The notes beneath the pieces were generated by a model, which saw only the letters and a list, made by a program, of their open reading frames with translations, had not been told where the DNA came from and searched no databases. 38,793 nt of DNA from Streptomyces lanatus (GTDB lineage Bacteria; Actinomycetota; Actinomycetes; Streptomycetales; Streptomycetaceae): NCBI RefSeq assembly GCF_014655715.1, contig NZ_BNBM01000010.1, positions 1-38,793 of the forward strand. The letters run 5' to 3'. The translations under genes and the position numbers were made by a program. This document shows, in pieces, positions 22,768-30,056 of this stretch (position 1 is its first letter; every line of letters starts with the position of its first letter).

Positions 22768-23931
22768 TCAGCCCTCCCCGTCCTCAGAACCGCTGGTGGA
22801 GGCGGTCTGTCGGAACAGCCACTCGGACTTGAGTTCGGCATATCCGGGCTTGATGACGTCATTGATCATCGCTAGCCGTTCATCGAAAGGAATGAACGAT
22901 GATTTCATCGCATTGACGGAGAACCACTGCATGTCATCGAGCGTGTAGCCGAATGCGTCGACCAGATGCTCGAATTCCTGGCTCATGGTGGTGTGGGACA
23001 TGAGCCGGTTGTCGGTGTTCACGGTCGCCCGGAAGTGCAGCCGGCGCAGCAGCCCGATGGGATGGGCGGCATACGAATCGGCGGCCCCCGTCTGGAGGTT
23101 GGAGCTGGGGCACAGCTCAAGAGGGATGCGCTTGTCCCGTACGTACGAGGCGAGCCGCCCGAGCTTCACCGAGCCGTCGGCATGCACCTGGATGTCGTCG
23201 ATGATGCGCACCCCGTGCCCGAGCCGGTCGGCGCCGCACCACTGGAGGGCCTGCCAGATGGACGGCAGCCCGAAGGCCTCACCGGCGTGGATGGTGAAGT
23301 GGTTGTTCTCGCGCTTGAGGTACTCGAAGGCATCGAGGTGCCGGGTCGGCGGATGCCCGGCCTCGGCGCCCGCGATGTCGAAGCCGACGACACCCAAGTC
23401 GCGGTAGCGGTTGGCGAGTTCGGCGATCTCCAGGGCGCGGGCGGCGTGCCGCATGGCGGTGAGCAGGGCGCCGACGCGGATGCGGTGGCCGTTCTCCCGT
23501 GCGATCAGCTCGCCCTCGCGGAAGCCCTCGTTCACGGCCTCGACGACCTCTTCGAGGCTGAGCCCGCCTTCGAGGTGCTGTTCGGGTGCGTAGCGCACCT
23601 CGGCGTAGACGACGCCGTCCTCGGCGAGGTCCTCGGCGCACTCGCGGGCGACCCGGACGAGGGCGTCGCGGGTCTGCATCACACCGACGGTGTGGGAGAA
23701 GGTCTCCAGGTACCGCTCCAAGGACCCGGAGTCGGCGGCGTCACGGAACCAGAGGCCGAGCTTGTCGGGGTCGGTCTCGGGGAGCTGGGAGTAGCCCGTC
23801 TCGCGGGCGAGTTCGACGACGGTGCCGGGGCGGAGCCCGCCGTCGAGGTGATCGTGCAGCAGAACCTTCGGCGCCCGGCGGATCTGGTCCGAGCTTGGGG
23901 TGTTCGCCTTCTGGGCAGTCTCGCTCGTCAT
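22768..23931 (-). CDS. add: Adenosine deaminase
   Basis: A 387-residue zinc hydrolase that deaminates (deoxy)adenosine to (deoxy)inosine. The metal-binding LLHDHLDGGLRP is near the N terminus, HAGEAFGLPSIWQALQW carries the catalytic Glu, DRLGHGVR and the zinc-ligand region TVNTDNRLMSHTTMSQEF follow; ELCPSSNLQTGA is also conserved. The ATG at 23931 is chosen: TATGGT ends 6 nt upstream, giving a leaderless start, and the longer frame to 24045 lacks a ribosome site. The inosine produced is a substrate for the purine nucleoside phosphorylase in this window, and both genes carry the same upstream palindrome. Confidence 0.95.
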   Translation of the reverse strand: MTSETAQKANTPSSDQIRRAPKVLLHDHLDGGLRPGTVVELARETGYSQLPETDPDKLGLWFRDAADSGSLERYLETFSHTVGVMQTRDALVRVARECAEDLAEDGVVYAEVRYAPEQHLEGGLSLEEVVEAVNEGFREGELIARENGHRIRVGALLTAMRHAARALEIAELANRYRDLGVVGFDIAGAEAGHPPTRHLDAFEYLKRENNHFTIHAGEAFGLPSIWQALQWCGADRLGHGVRIIDDIQVHADGSVKLGRLASYVRDKRIPLELCPSSNLQTGAADSYAAHPIGLLRRLHFRATVNTDNRLMSHTTMSQEFEHLVDAFGYTLDDMQWFSVNAMKSSFIPFDERLAMINDVIKPGYAELKSEWLFRQTASTSGSEDGEG

Positions 23932-23937
23932 TTCCGC

Positions 23938-23966
23938 ACCATAACGCCTACGCGCGTAGATCACCC
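23938..23966 (-). promoter_or_regulatory. Adenosine deaminase promoter with operator
   Basis: Read on the minus strand, the perfect palindrome CTACGCGCGTAG (23948-23959) is followed after 4 nt by the -10-like TATGGT (23943-23938), which ends 6 nt before the ATG. The -35 region (about 23961-23966, GGGTGA) is weak. The palindrome occupies the -35/-10 spacer, as at deoC. Confidence 0.74.
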
Positions 23967-24065
23967 GCTGAACACCCCATTTCCCCGGTTGTACGAATCC
24001 GTCGATACGCAACGGTGATCCCGAGGACGGGTCGCGTACACCCATGCTTCTGACACTGTTCTGTC

Positions 24066-24827
24066 ATGGCACACCAAGCGACGCCGGTTCGCAGGGTCCG
24101 GCTGGGCAGGGCGATCGGACCGGAGCCGACGGCGGTGAGCGGAGTCGTACTCCTGCTCCCCGGAGGTGACGAGGAATCACATCGCAAGCCGGCGACGTTG
24201 TTGGCGACCTCGTACGTACGGACGCTGGGACGCCGCCTCACGCGGGCGGGACGCGGCGAGGGCCTGGCCACCCATGTCGTCCACTACCGCTACCGCGGCT
24301 GGAACGGCAGCGCGGCGAATCTCGCGAGCGACGCGTCCTGGGCCGCGGACGAGGTCGTACGCCGCTACGGAGACGTCCCCGTGTGTCTCGTCGGCGTCGA
24401 CATGGGCGGACGGGCCGCGCTGCACGCCGGGGGCCATGAGGCGGTCAACTCCGTGCTGGCGATCGCCCCTTGGCTGCCGGAGGACGACATGGCCGCCGCG
24501 CCGGAGCCGGTGCGGCAGCTCGGCGGGCGGCGCGTGATGATCGTGCACGGCACGAACGACGAGCGGACCGATCCCGAGCTGTCGTTCCGGCTGGCGGCGC
24601 GGGCGAAGAAGGCGAACCGGGAGGTGTGCCGGTTCGAGGTGCACTCCGACCGGCACGGGTTGCATCAGCATCGGGATGAAGTGCTGGCGTTGGCCGAGGA
24701 CTTCGTGATGGGGGTGCTGTTCGGGAGGGCGTTCTCGCGGCCGGTCGCGGATGCGTTTGCTGCTCCGCCGCCTTTGGGGTTGCGGATGCCGTTGGCTTCT
24801 GGGTTCGGGCGGTCTTTTAGGCGGTAG
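24066..24827 (+). CDS. Alpha/beta-hydrolase with Asp in the nucleophile elbow
   Basis: A 253-residue alpha/beta-hydrolase-fold protein. VVLLLPGGDEES is the oxyanion strand and loop, and CLVGVDMGGRAAL is the nucleophile elbow, in which the usual GxSxG Ser is Asp. VMIVHGTNDERTDP holds the acid, and HSDRHGLHQH the His. Asp nucleophiles are known in epoxide hydrolases and haloalkane dehalogenases, but the protein otherwise looks like the dienelactone-hydrolase or lipase side of the fold, so either an altered mechanism or loss of activity is possible. The ATG at 24066 begins right after the divergent adenosine deaminase promoter region. A C-terminal Ala/Pro-rich tail has no assigned role. Confidence 0.8.
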   Translation: MAHQATPVRRVRLGRAIGPEPTAVSGVVLLLPGGDEESHRKPATLLATSYVRTLGRRLTRAGRGEGLATHVVHYRYRGWNGSAANLASDASWAADEVVRRYGDVPVCLVGVDMGGRAALHAGGHEAVNSVLAIAPWLPEDDMAAAPEPVRQLGGRRVMIVHGTNDERTDPELSFRLAARAKKANREVCRFEVHSDRHGLHQHRDEVLALAEDFVMGVLFGRAFSRPVADAFAAPPPLGLRMPLASGFGRSFRR

Positions 24828-24871
24828 CGCCGTAGGGGGTTGCGCTTGTCTTCGGAGTGCGGGTTCGTTGT

Positions 24872-24901
24872 GGTTGCTCGCGCAGTTCCCCGCGCCCCTG
24901 A
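24872..24901. repeat. Dispersed GTTGCTCGCGCAGTTCCCCGCG element
   Basis: GGTTGCTCGCGCAGTTCCC is followed by CGCGCCCCTGA. The core CCCCGCGCCCCT (24888-24899) is shared with the elements near 1712 and 9854. It lies between the hydrolase and the converging LysR gene. From memory, such GCGCAGTTCCCCGCGCCCCT strings are frequent in Streptomyces intergenic regions. Confidence 0.55.
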
Positions 24902-24912
24902 GGGGGTGGCAC

Positions 24913-25866
24913 CTAGGTCGGCAGCAAGTTGCCCCTTCTCGACAGTAGGAACCTCTTGAACGCCGCCACCGGTGGGGTGTCCGGGCGGTCTGCCAGCCAG
25001 GCCACGCCGATCTCTCTCGCCGCCCTCGGGGCCGTCACCGTCAGTTCCACCACCCCGGGGCGGGGTACGGCCGGCGGGGGCAGGAGGGCCACGCCCAGGC
25101 CCGCCGCCACCAAGCCCCGTAGCGTCTCCGCCTCCTCCCCCTCGAAGGCGATCCGCGGCTTGAAGCCTGCCTCCTTGCAGAGGTCGTCGGTGATGCGGCG
25201 CAGGCCGTAGCCGGGCTCCAGGGTCACGAAGATCTCGCCCGCGGCCTCGGCCAGGCGGACGCGCTTGCGGGCGGCCAGGGCATGGTCCGCGGGGACGACG
25301 AGGCGCAGCTTCTGTTCGTCCAGGCGGCGGCCCACCAGGTCGGGGGCGTCCGGGACCGGGGAGGTCAGGCACAGGTCGAGTTCGCCGGCGCGCAGGCGCT
25401 CGATCATGGCCTCGCCGTAGTTCTGGACGAGGCTGAAGCGGATGCGGGGATGGTCGGCGCGGAAGGCGTGGATCAGGCCGGGCACCGTCTCCGCGCCCAT
25501 GGTGTGCAGAAAGCCGAACGCGACCTTGCCGGTGGCCGGGTCGGCGTCGGCGCGTACCTCCTCGGCGGCGCGCCCGATCTCGGCGAGGGCGCCTTCGACG
25601 GAGGTGAGGAAGGTGCGGCCGGCCGGGGTCAGGGAGACCGTACGGCCGTGGCGGGCGAACAGGTCGACGCCCAGGTCCTGTTCGAGGCGGACCATGGCAC
25701 GCGAGAGCGTGGACTGCGGGACCCCCATCTCCAGCGCGGCGCGCGTGACGTGCTCGGTGCGGGCCACGCCGGCGAAGTACGCGAGGCGGGGCGCCAGCAA
25801 CATCACCATGTCTTCTGTGTCACTGGACGGTGACAGACGAGCCCGTGACCTCTGCTGATGCTCCAT
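24913..25866 (-). CDS. LysR-family transcriptional regulator
   Basis: A 317-residue regulator with the LysR helix-turn-helix near residues 20-80 (LAPRLAYFAGVARTEHVTRA, then GVPQSTLSRAMVRLEQDLGV and FARHGRTVSLTPAGRTF) and a periplasmic-binding-protein-like effector domain. The ATG at 25866 is favoured: CATAAT ends 7 nt upstream on the minus strand and gives a leaderless start, while the longer frame is antisense to the MFS gene. It is divergent from the MFS gene with a 63-bp gap, so it probably regulates that exporter and itself. The effector is unknown. Confidence 0.9.
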   Translation of the reverse strand: MEHQQRSRARLSPSSDTEDMVMLLAPRLAYFAGVARTEHVTRAALEMGVPQSTLSRAMVRLEQDLGVDLFARHGRTVSLTPAGRTFLTSVEGALAEIGRAAEEVRADADPATGKVAFGFLHTMGAETVPGLIHAFRADHPRIRFSLVQNYGEAMIERLRAGELDLCLTSPVPDAPDLVGRRLDEQKLRLVVPADHALAARKRVRLAEAAGEIFVTLEPGYGLRRITDDLCKEAGFKPRIAFEGEEAETLRGLVAAGLGVALLPPPAVPRPGVVELTVTAPRAAREIGVAWLADRPDTPPVAAFKRFLLSRRGNLLPT

Positions 25867-25929
25867 GGGAACGATTATGACGAGTTCATGCATTGGACGG
25901 ATCAGCGGAGTCGTACGTAACTTCGAAGC

Positions 25930-27210
25930 ATGTCTCCCGCCAGTACCGGGGCGTCCACCATCGTGGCCGCCTCCCCCGCAGTCCCTGTCGCCGACTCCGA
26001 CGCCGACTCCCGTATGACCCCGGGCGGCCCCGGCTACCGCCGGATGAGCTTCGCCCTCTTCCTCGCCGGTGTCGCGACCTTCGCTCTGCTGTACTCCACG
26101 CAGGCCCTTCTGCCGCTGATCTCGGGTGACTTCGCGGTGACGGCGAGCCAGGCGAGCTGGACCGTGGCGGCGGCGACCGGCGGTCTGGCGCTCTTCGTGC
26201 TGCCGATGAGCGCCCTGTCGGAGCGGTTCGGACGCCGTACGGTCATGACGGCGTCGCTGGCGGTCGCGGTCACGGTCGGGCTGCTGGTCCCCTTCGCCCC
26301 GAACCTGACGGCCCTGGTGGTGCTGCGGGCCGTCCAGGGCGCGGCACTGGCCGGGCTCCCCGCGTCGGCGACGGCGTATCTGGCCGAGGAGGTCCGCCCG
26401 AAGGCACTGATCACGGCGATCGGTCTGTTCGTCGCGGGCAACAGCGTCGGCGGGATGAGCGGCCGGGTGATCACGGGCTGGGTGGCCCAGGAATGGGGCT
26501 GGCGGGTCGCGGTCGGTGTGATCGGCGTGATCGCGGTGGCCTGCGCGGTCGCCTTCCGCCTCCTCCTCCCGGCGCCGCGCCACTTCAAGCCGGGCTCGCT
26601 CCGCCCCCGCGTCCTGGCCCGCACGGTCCGCGACCACCTCTCGAACCCGCTGCTGTGCCGCCTGTACGCGATCGGCGCGCTGTTCATGACGGTCTTCGGC
26701 GGCGTGTACACGGTGATCGGCTACCGCCTGACGGAGGGCCCGTTCTCGCTCCCGCAGGGCATCATCGGCTCGATCTTCCTGGTCTACCTGGTCGGCACGG
26801 TCTCGGCGTCGACGGCGGGCCGCCTGGTGGGCCGGTTGGGCCGCCGGGGCGCCCTGTACGCGGCGGGCGCGACGACGGCGACGGGCCTGCTCGTCTCCCT
26901 GGCGGACTCGCTCCCGCTCGTCCTCCTCGGCCTGGTCCTGATCACCGGCGGCTTCTTCGCGGGCCACGCGGTGGCGTCCTCGGCGGTCAGCAAGACGGCC
27001 ACGGCCGGCCGCGCCCAGGCCGCCGCGCTGTACCAGTCGGCCTACTACGTCGGTTCCAGCGCGGGCAGCACGGTGGGCGCGATCGCCTTCCACGCGGGCG
27101 GCTGGGGCGGCACGGTCGGGGTCGGCCTGCTGGCGGTGTGCGGTGTCGTGACGATCACCGTCCTCGGAACGCGTGCGGCTCGGGCCCAGCAGCGGCTCGT
27201 GACGGCCTGA
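25930..27210 (+). CDS. MFS transporter (YnfM/CynX-like 12-helix)
   Basis: A 426-residue major facilitator with about 12 hydrophobic segments. After a short Ala/Pro/Asp-rich tail, FALFLAGVATFALLYSTQAL opens the first helix; LPMSALSERFGRRTVMTASL carries motif A, and LRAVQGAALAGLPASATAYL and FVAGNSVGGMSGRVITGWVA are typical of the YnfM-type efflux group. The ATG at 25930 has TAACTT ending 6 nt upstream and no Shine-Dalgarno site, so it may be leaderless. The divergent LysR gene, 63 bp away, probably controls it. The substrate is unknown. Confidence 0.9.
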   Translation: MSPASTGASTIVAASPAVPVADSDADSRMTPGGPGYRRMSFALFLAGVATFALLYSTQALLPLISGDFAVTASQASWTVAAATGGLALFVLPMSALSERFGRRTVMTASLAVAVTVGLLVPFAPNLTALVVLRAVQGAALAGLPASATAYLAEEVRPKALITAIGLFVAGNSVGGMSGRVITGWVAQEWGWRVAVGVIGVIAVACAVAFRLLLPAPRHFKPGSLRPRVLARTVRDHLSNPLLCRLYAIGALFMTVFGGVYTVIGYRLTEGPFSLPQGIIGSIFLVYLVGTVSASTAGRLVGRLGRRGALYAAGATTATGLLVSLADSLPLVLLGLVLITGGFFAGHAVASSAVSKTATAGRAQAAALYQSAYYVGSSAGSTVGAIAFHAGGWGGTVGVGLLAVCGVVTITVLGTRAARAQQRLVTA

Positions 27211-27227
27211 GTCGCACGTACGGATTT

Positions 27228-27257
27228 CCCCCTGACCGGGGTCGGCCGGTCAGGGGG
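27228..27257. terminator. Terminator after MFS gene
   Basis: CCCCCTGACCGG (27228-27239) pairs perfectly with CCGGTCAGGGGG (27246-27257) around a 6-nt loop, 18 bp after the MFS stop. Related CCTGACC sequences recur in the next inverted repeat upstream of the DnaN paralogue gene. Confidence 0.85.
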
Positions 27258-27280
27258 ATCAGTCCTGTGTAGGGCCCGTT

Positions 27281-27355
27281 CCCCCTGGTCAGGGCCGGTT
27301 GTCAGTGGCTGCGGATAGCCTCCGCGATCACTGACGACTGGGCCTGACCAGGGGG
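27281..27355. repeat. Inverted repeat enclosing the dnaN-paralogue promoter
   Basis: CCCCCTGGTCAGG (27281-27293) is repeated inverted as CCTGACCAGGGGG (27343-27355). The arms flank the whole promoter, and the right arm provides the AGGGGG ribosome site ahead of the ATG at 27363. It may be a protein site or chance relative of the preceding terminator (same CTGACC core). Confidence 0.6.
27299..27321 (+). promoter_or_regulatory. RecA-NDp-type (DNA-damage) promoter of the DnaN paralogue
   Basis: TTGTCAGTG (27299-27307), eight bases, then TAGCCT (27316-27321): this matches the consensus TTGTCAGTG-N8-TAnnnT of the RecA-independent DNA-damage promoters of actinobacteria, which PafBC activates in mycobacteria. 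The predicted transcript starts near 27328, 35 bp ahead of the ATG. Confidence 0.82.
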
Positions 27356-27362
27356 ATTTTTC

Positions 27363-28493
27363 ATGGACTTCCGTATCGAGCGGGGCACCTTCGCCGAGGC
27401 CGTCGGGTGGGCGGGGCGTGCCCTGCCCTCCCGTACGCCGGTGCCGGTGCTGGGTGGGCTGCTGCTGGCGGCGGGGGCGGGGCGACTCACGGTCTCCGGG
27501 TTCGACTTCGAGGCCGCGGCGCGCGTCGAGGTGGACGCCGAGACCGGGGCGGCCGGGGAGGTGCTCGTGCCGGGGCGGCGGCTGCTGGACATCTGCCGGG
27601 TGCTGCCGGACGGACCGGTGAGCTGTGCCCTGGAGGGGACGCGGTTCACGGTGGCGGCGGGCGGCACCGAGTTCGGGATGTCGACGCTGCCGCGCGAGGA
27701 GTACCCCGCGCTGCCGCCTCAGCCGTCGGTGTACGGCAGTGTGGACGCCGCCGCCTTCGCGACCGCCGTCGGCCAGATCGCCGTGGCGGCCGGGCGGGAC
27801 GAGACGCTGCCGGTGCTGACCGGCGTACAACTGCGCCTGGACGGCGACTCGATGACGCTGGCGGCCTCGGACCGGTACCGGTATGCCGTGCGGCAGGTGG
27901 GGTGGAAGCCGGAGGGGGACGCGGGCGGTGCCGTGGAGGCGCTGGTGCCCGCGCGGCGGCTGCTCGACGCCGCGCGGTCGCTGGCCCGGTGCGGGGTGGT
28001 GCGGCTCGGTCTGGAGGCGGCGGAGAGCGGCGGTCTCGTCGGGTTCGAGGGCGGAGGGCTGCGGAGCGTCGTACGGCTGCTGGACGGGCGGCTGCCGGCT
28101 TACGGGGCGCTGTTCGACGTGGCGGGGGCGGCGGTCGCCGAGGTGGAGTGCGGGGCGCTGGCGGAGGCGGCGCGGCGGGTGGCCGTGGTGGCGGAGGCGA
28201 GCGGTCCGGTGCGGATGGACTTCTCCGGCGACGGGTCCGTGCTGCTGCGGGCCGGGTACGGCGACGACGTGGCGGCGCAGCGGCTGCCGGCCGTGCTGAG
28301 TGGCGCGGAGGAGGTCACCGTGGCCTTCAACCCGGCGTATCTGCTGGACGCGCTGAACTCTTTCGAGGCGCCCCGGCTGCGCCTGGAGCTGCTGGGCACC
28401 GGGCAGCGGGTTCTGCTGAGCGCGCTCGACGGCGAGGGCGACGGTCCGGTTCGGCACCGGCATCTGCTCATGTCCGTGCGGCAGCTGGTCTGA
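27363..28493 (+). CDS. DNA polymerase III beta-clamp paralogue (DnaN-like)
   Basis: A 376-residue protein with the three-domain architecture of the sliding clamp. Domain 1 begins DFRIERGTFAEAVGWAGRAL and includes PVPVLGGLLLAAGAGRLTVS; domain 2 has YGSVDAAAFATAVGQIAVAAGRDETLPVLTG (read as two segments) and LAASDRYRYAV; domain 3 has VTVAFNPAYLLDALNSFEAP, as in true clamps. The C terminus (RHRHLLMSVRQLV) resembles the clamp's LMPMR-L ending. It is diverged and shorter in places than the replicative DnaN, which is encoded near oriC, so it is probably a second, damage-inducible clamp. The RecA-NDp-type promoter supports this inference. A ribosome site AGGGGG lies 7 nt before the ATG. Confidence 0.88.
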   Translation: MDFRIERGTFAEAVGWAGRALPSRTPVPVLGGLLLAAGAGRLTVSGFDFEAAARVEVDAETGAAGEVLVPGRRLLDICRVLPDGPVSCALEGTRFTVAAGGTEFGMSTLPREEYPALPPQPSVYGSVDAAAFATAVGQIAVAAGRDETLPVLTGVQLRLDGDSMTLAASDRYRYAVRQVGWKPEGDAGGAVEALVPARRLLDAARSLARCGVVRLGLEAAESGGLVGFEGGGLRSVVRLLDGRLPAYGALFDVAGAAVAEVECGALAEAARRVAVVAEASGPVRMDFSGDGSVLLRAGYGDDVAAQRLPAVLSGAEEVTVAFNPAYLLDALNSFEAPRLRLELLGTGQRVLLSALDGEGDGPVRHRHLLMSVRQLV

Positions 28494-28533
28494 GGAGGGC
28501 TTTGACCTGCGCATTTGTGCGCTCCGGGGGCCA

Positions 28534-28556
28534 TTGTCAGTGGGCTGCGGTAGCTT
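28534..28556 (+). promoter_or_regulatory. RecA-NDp-type (DNA-damage) promoter of the SigG-like gene
   Basis: TTGTCAGTG (28534-28542), eight bases (GGCTGCGG), then TAGCTT (28551-28556). It is almost identical with the promoter upstream of the DnaN paralogue, including GCTGCGG in the spacer. The predicted start is near 28563, about 50 bp before the ATG. Confidence 0.84.
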
Positions 28557-28613
28557 CCGAAGTGTTGGCGCGACGAAGCGCTGACGGGATACGGCCACAG
28601 GGGTGGGTGGACG

Positions 28614-29633
28614 ATGAGCGACGGCACGGCGACTACGACAACGGACCTGGACGTCAGGCTGGAGAAACACCGGGTCGAACTGACCGGGTACTGCTACCGC
28701 ATGCTCGGCTCGTCCTTCGAGGCGGAGGACGCGGTGCAGGACACGATGGTGCGGGCCTGGCGGAGTTACGACAAGTTCGAGGGGCGCTCCAGCCTCCGGT
28801 CGTGGCTGTACCGCATCGCGACGAACGTATGCCTGGACATGCTGACGGCGGGCAACAAGCGGGCGAGGCCCATGGACCTGACGGAGTCGACTCCGCTGGC
28901 CCGGGCGGCGCTCTCGCCCCGCCCGGACAACACCTGGCTGGAGCCGATGCCGGACAGCCGGGTGCTGCCCACCACCGAGGACCCGGCGGAGGCAGCGGTC
29001 GCCAAGGAGTCGGTGCGGCTCGCCTTCATGGCCACCCTGCAGCAGCTGCCGCCCAAGCAGCGGGCGGTGCTGATCCTGCGCGAGGTGCTGGCCTGGAAGG
29101 CGAGCGAGGTCGCCGAGCTGCTGGGCACCACGGTCGCTTCGGTGAACAGCGCGCTGCAGCGGGCCCGCGCGACCCTCGCGGAGCAGCAGCAACCGGGCGT
29201 CGAGGCGGCCGTCTCCGACCCGCTGGACGAGGAGCAGCAAAAGCTCCTGGACCGGTATGTGGCGGCCTTCGAGGGCTATGACATGACGGCGCTGACGGCC
29301 CTGCTGCACGAGGACGCCATCATGACGATGCCGCCGTTCGACCTGTGGCTGACCGGCGTCAAGGACATCACCGGCTTCATGACGACGCTCGGCGCTCCCT
29401 GCGCGGGTTCGCGTCTGGTTCCGGTGCAGGTCAATGGGCTGCCGGGATTCGCCCAGTACAAGCCGGACCCGGAGGCGGGCGGTTTCGCGCCGTGGGCCGT
29501 GCAGGTGCTGGAGATCTCAGACGGCCGGATCACCGGGTTCCACTGCTTCCTCGACACGAAGCGCTGGTTCCCGCTCTTCGGCCTGCCCCTCCACCTCGAA
29601 GCGGAGACCGACCAGGTCGAGGAGGGCGTGTAG
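28614..29633 (+). CDS. ECF sigma factor with C-terminal SnoaL-like domain (SigG type)
   Basis: A 339-residue sigma factor. Region 2 is seen in LTGYCYRMLGSSFEAEDAVQ, then RSSLRSWLYRIATNVCLDML; region 4 in LQQLPPKQRAVLILREVLAW, then ASEVAELLGTTVASVNSALQ. An extra C-terminal SnoaL-like domain of about 120 residues (LLDRYVAAFEGYDMTALTAL, then DAIMTMPPFDLWLTG) takes the place of a separate anti-sigma partner, as in the TIGR02960 (SigX5) and mycobacterial SigG group. M. tuberculosis sigG is DNA-damage inducible through the same promoter type. GGTGG lies 4-5 nt before the ATG. Its 3' end overlaps a convergent STAS-protein gene by 117 bp. Confidence 0.9.
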   Translation: MSDGTATTTTDLDVRLEKHRVELTGYCYRMLGSSFEAEDAVQDTMVRAWRSYDKFEGRSSLRSWLYRIATNVCLDMLTAGNKRARPMDLTESTPLARAALSPRPDNTWLEPMPDSRVLPTTEDPAEAAVAKESVRLAFMATLQQLPPKQRAVLILREVLAWKASEVAELLGTTVASVNSALQRARATLAEQQQPGVEAAVSDPLDEEQQKLLDRYVAAFEGYDMTALTALLHEDAIMTMPPFDLWLTGVKDITGFMTTLGAPCAGSRLVPVQVNGLPGFAQYKPDPEAGGFAPWAVQVLEISDGRITGFHCFLDTKRWFPLFGLPLHLEAETDQVEEGV

Positions 29634-29912
29634 CGCGGGATCGGCGTCACGCAGCCTGATCCGGCCCCCGGCCCGCCGCGCGGTGAGCTGGAGCCGGGCC
29701 AGCAGATCCACGACGCCGAGGCCGGGCGGCCCGAGCCCGCCGACGTCACACACCACGACTCTCGCCGCCCCACCTGACCCGGCCTCCAGCCGGGCCGTGA
29801 CGGCGTCGCACAGCCCCGCCACCTCGTCCCGGGTGACGGGGCCGGCCAGCACGAGTACAGCGGGTGTCATGGCGTCCACGATCGGTAGACCGGGCGGGGG
29901 CGAATAACTCAT
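29517..29912 (-). CDS. STAS-domain protein (anti-anti-sigma-like)
   Basis: A protein of about 131 residues with one STAS domain: PAVLVLAGPVTRDEVAGLCD (strand 1), RVVVCDVGGLGPPGLGVVDL (strand 3 and the loop that would carry the phosphorylated Ser/Thr) and GRIRLRDADPALHALLDLVG. The loop position reads GPPGLG in place of the usual (D/S)S, so phosphorylation control may be absent. The start is uncertain: ATG at 29912 or, in frame, ATG at 29870; neither has a clear ribosome site. The last 117 bp are antisense to the end of the SigG-like gene. It may be an orphan anti-sigma antagonist or ligand binder. Confidence 0.7.
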   Translation of the reverse strand: MSYSPPPGLPIVDAMTPAVLVLAGPVTRDEVAGLCDAVTARLEAGSGGAARVVVCDVGGLGPPGLGVVDLLARLQLTARRAGGRIRLRDADPALHALLDLVGLRFEVEGQAEEREPALRVEEAVEPGDPAV

Positions 29913-30056
29913 CGCGGCCGCCGGGCGATGTCCCGATGTCCGCGGACCGGGATCACATTGACCCGCTCCCCTCCCGTCCCGGAGGGTTACCTGTATGCCC
30001 CACCCATCAGCGCCGCCTCGAATACCGCACGCCCTCCTCCCCGCCAAGGAGGCCCC

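Noticed and set aside
25867..25929. LysR T-N11-A operator in the 63-bp divergent region
   Set aside because: Several weak T-N11-A matches exist and none is distinct.
27045..29309. A 754-codon minus-strand open frame
   Set aside because: It is antisense to the DnaN paralogue and SigG-like gene, is rich in Arg/His/Gln and shows no recognisable domain.
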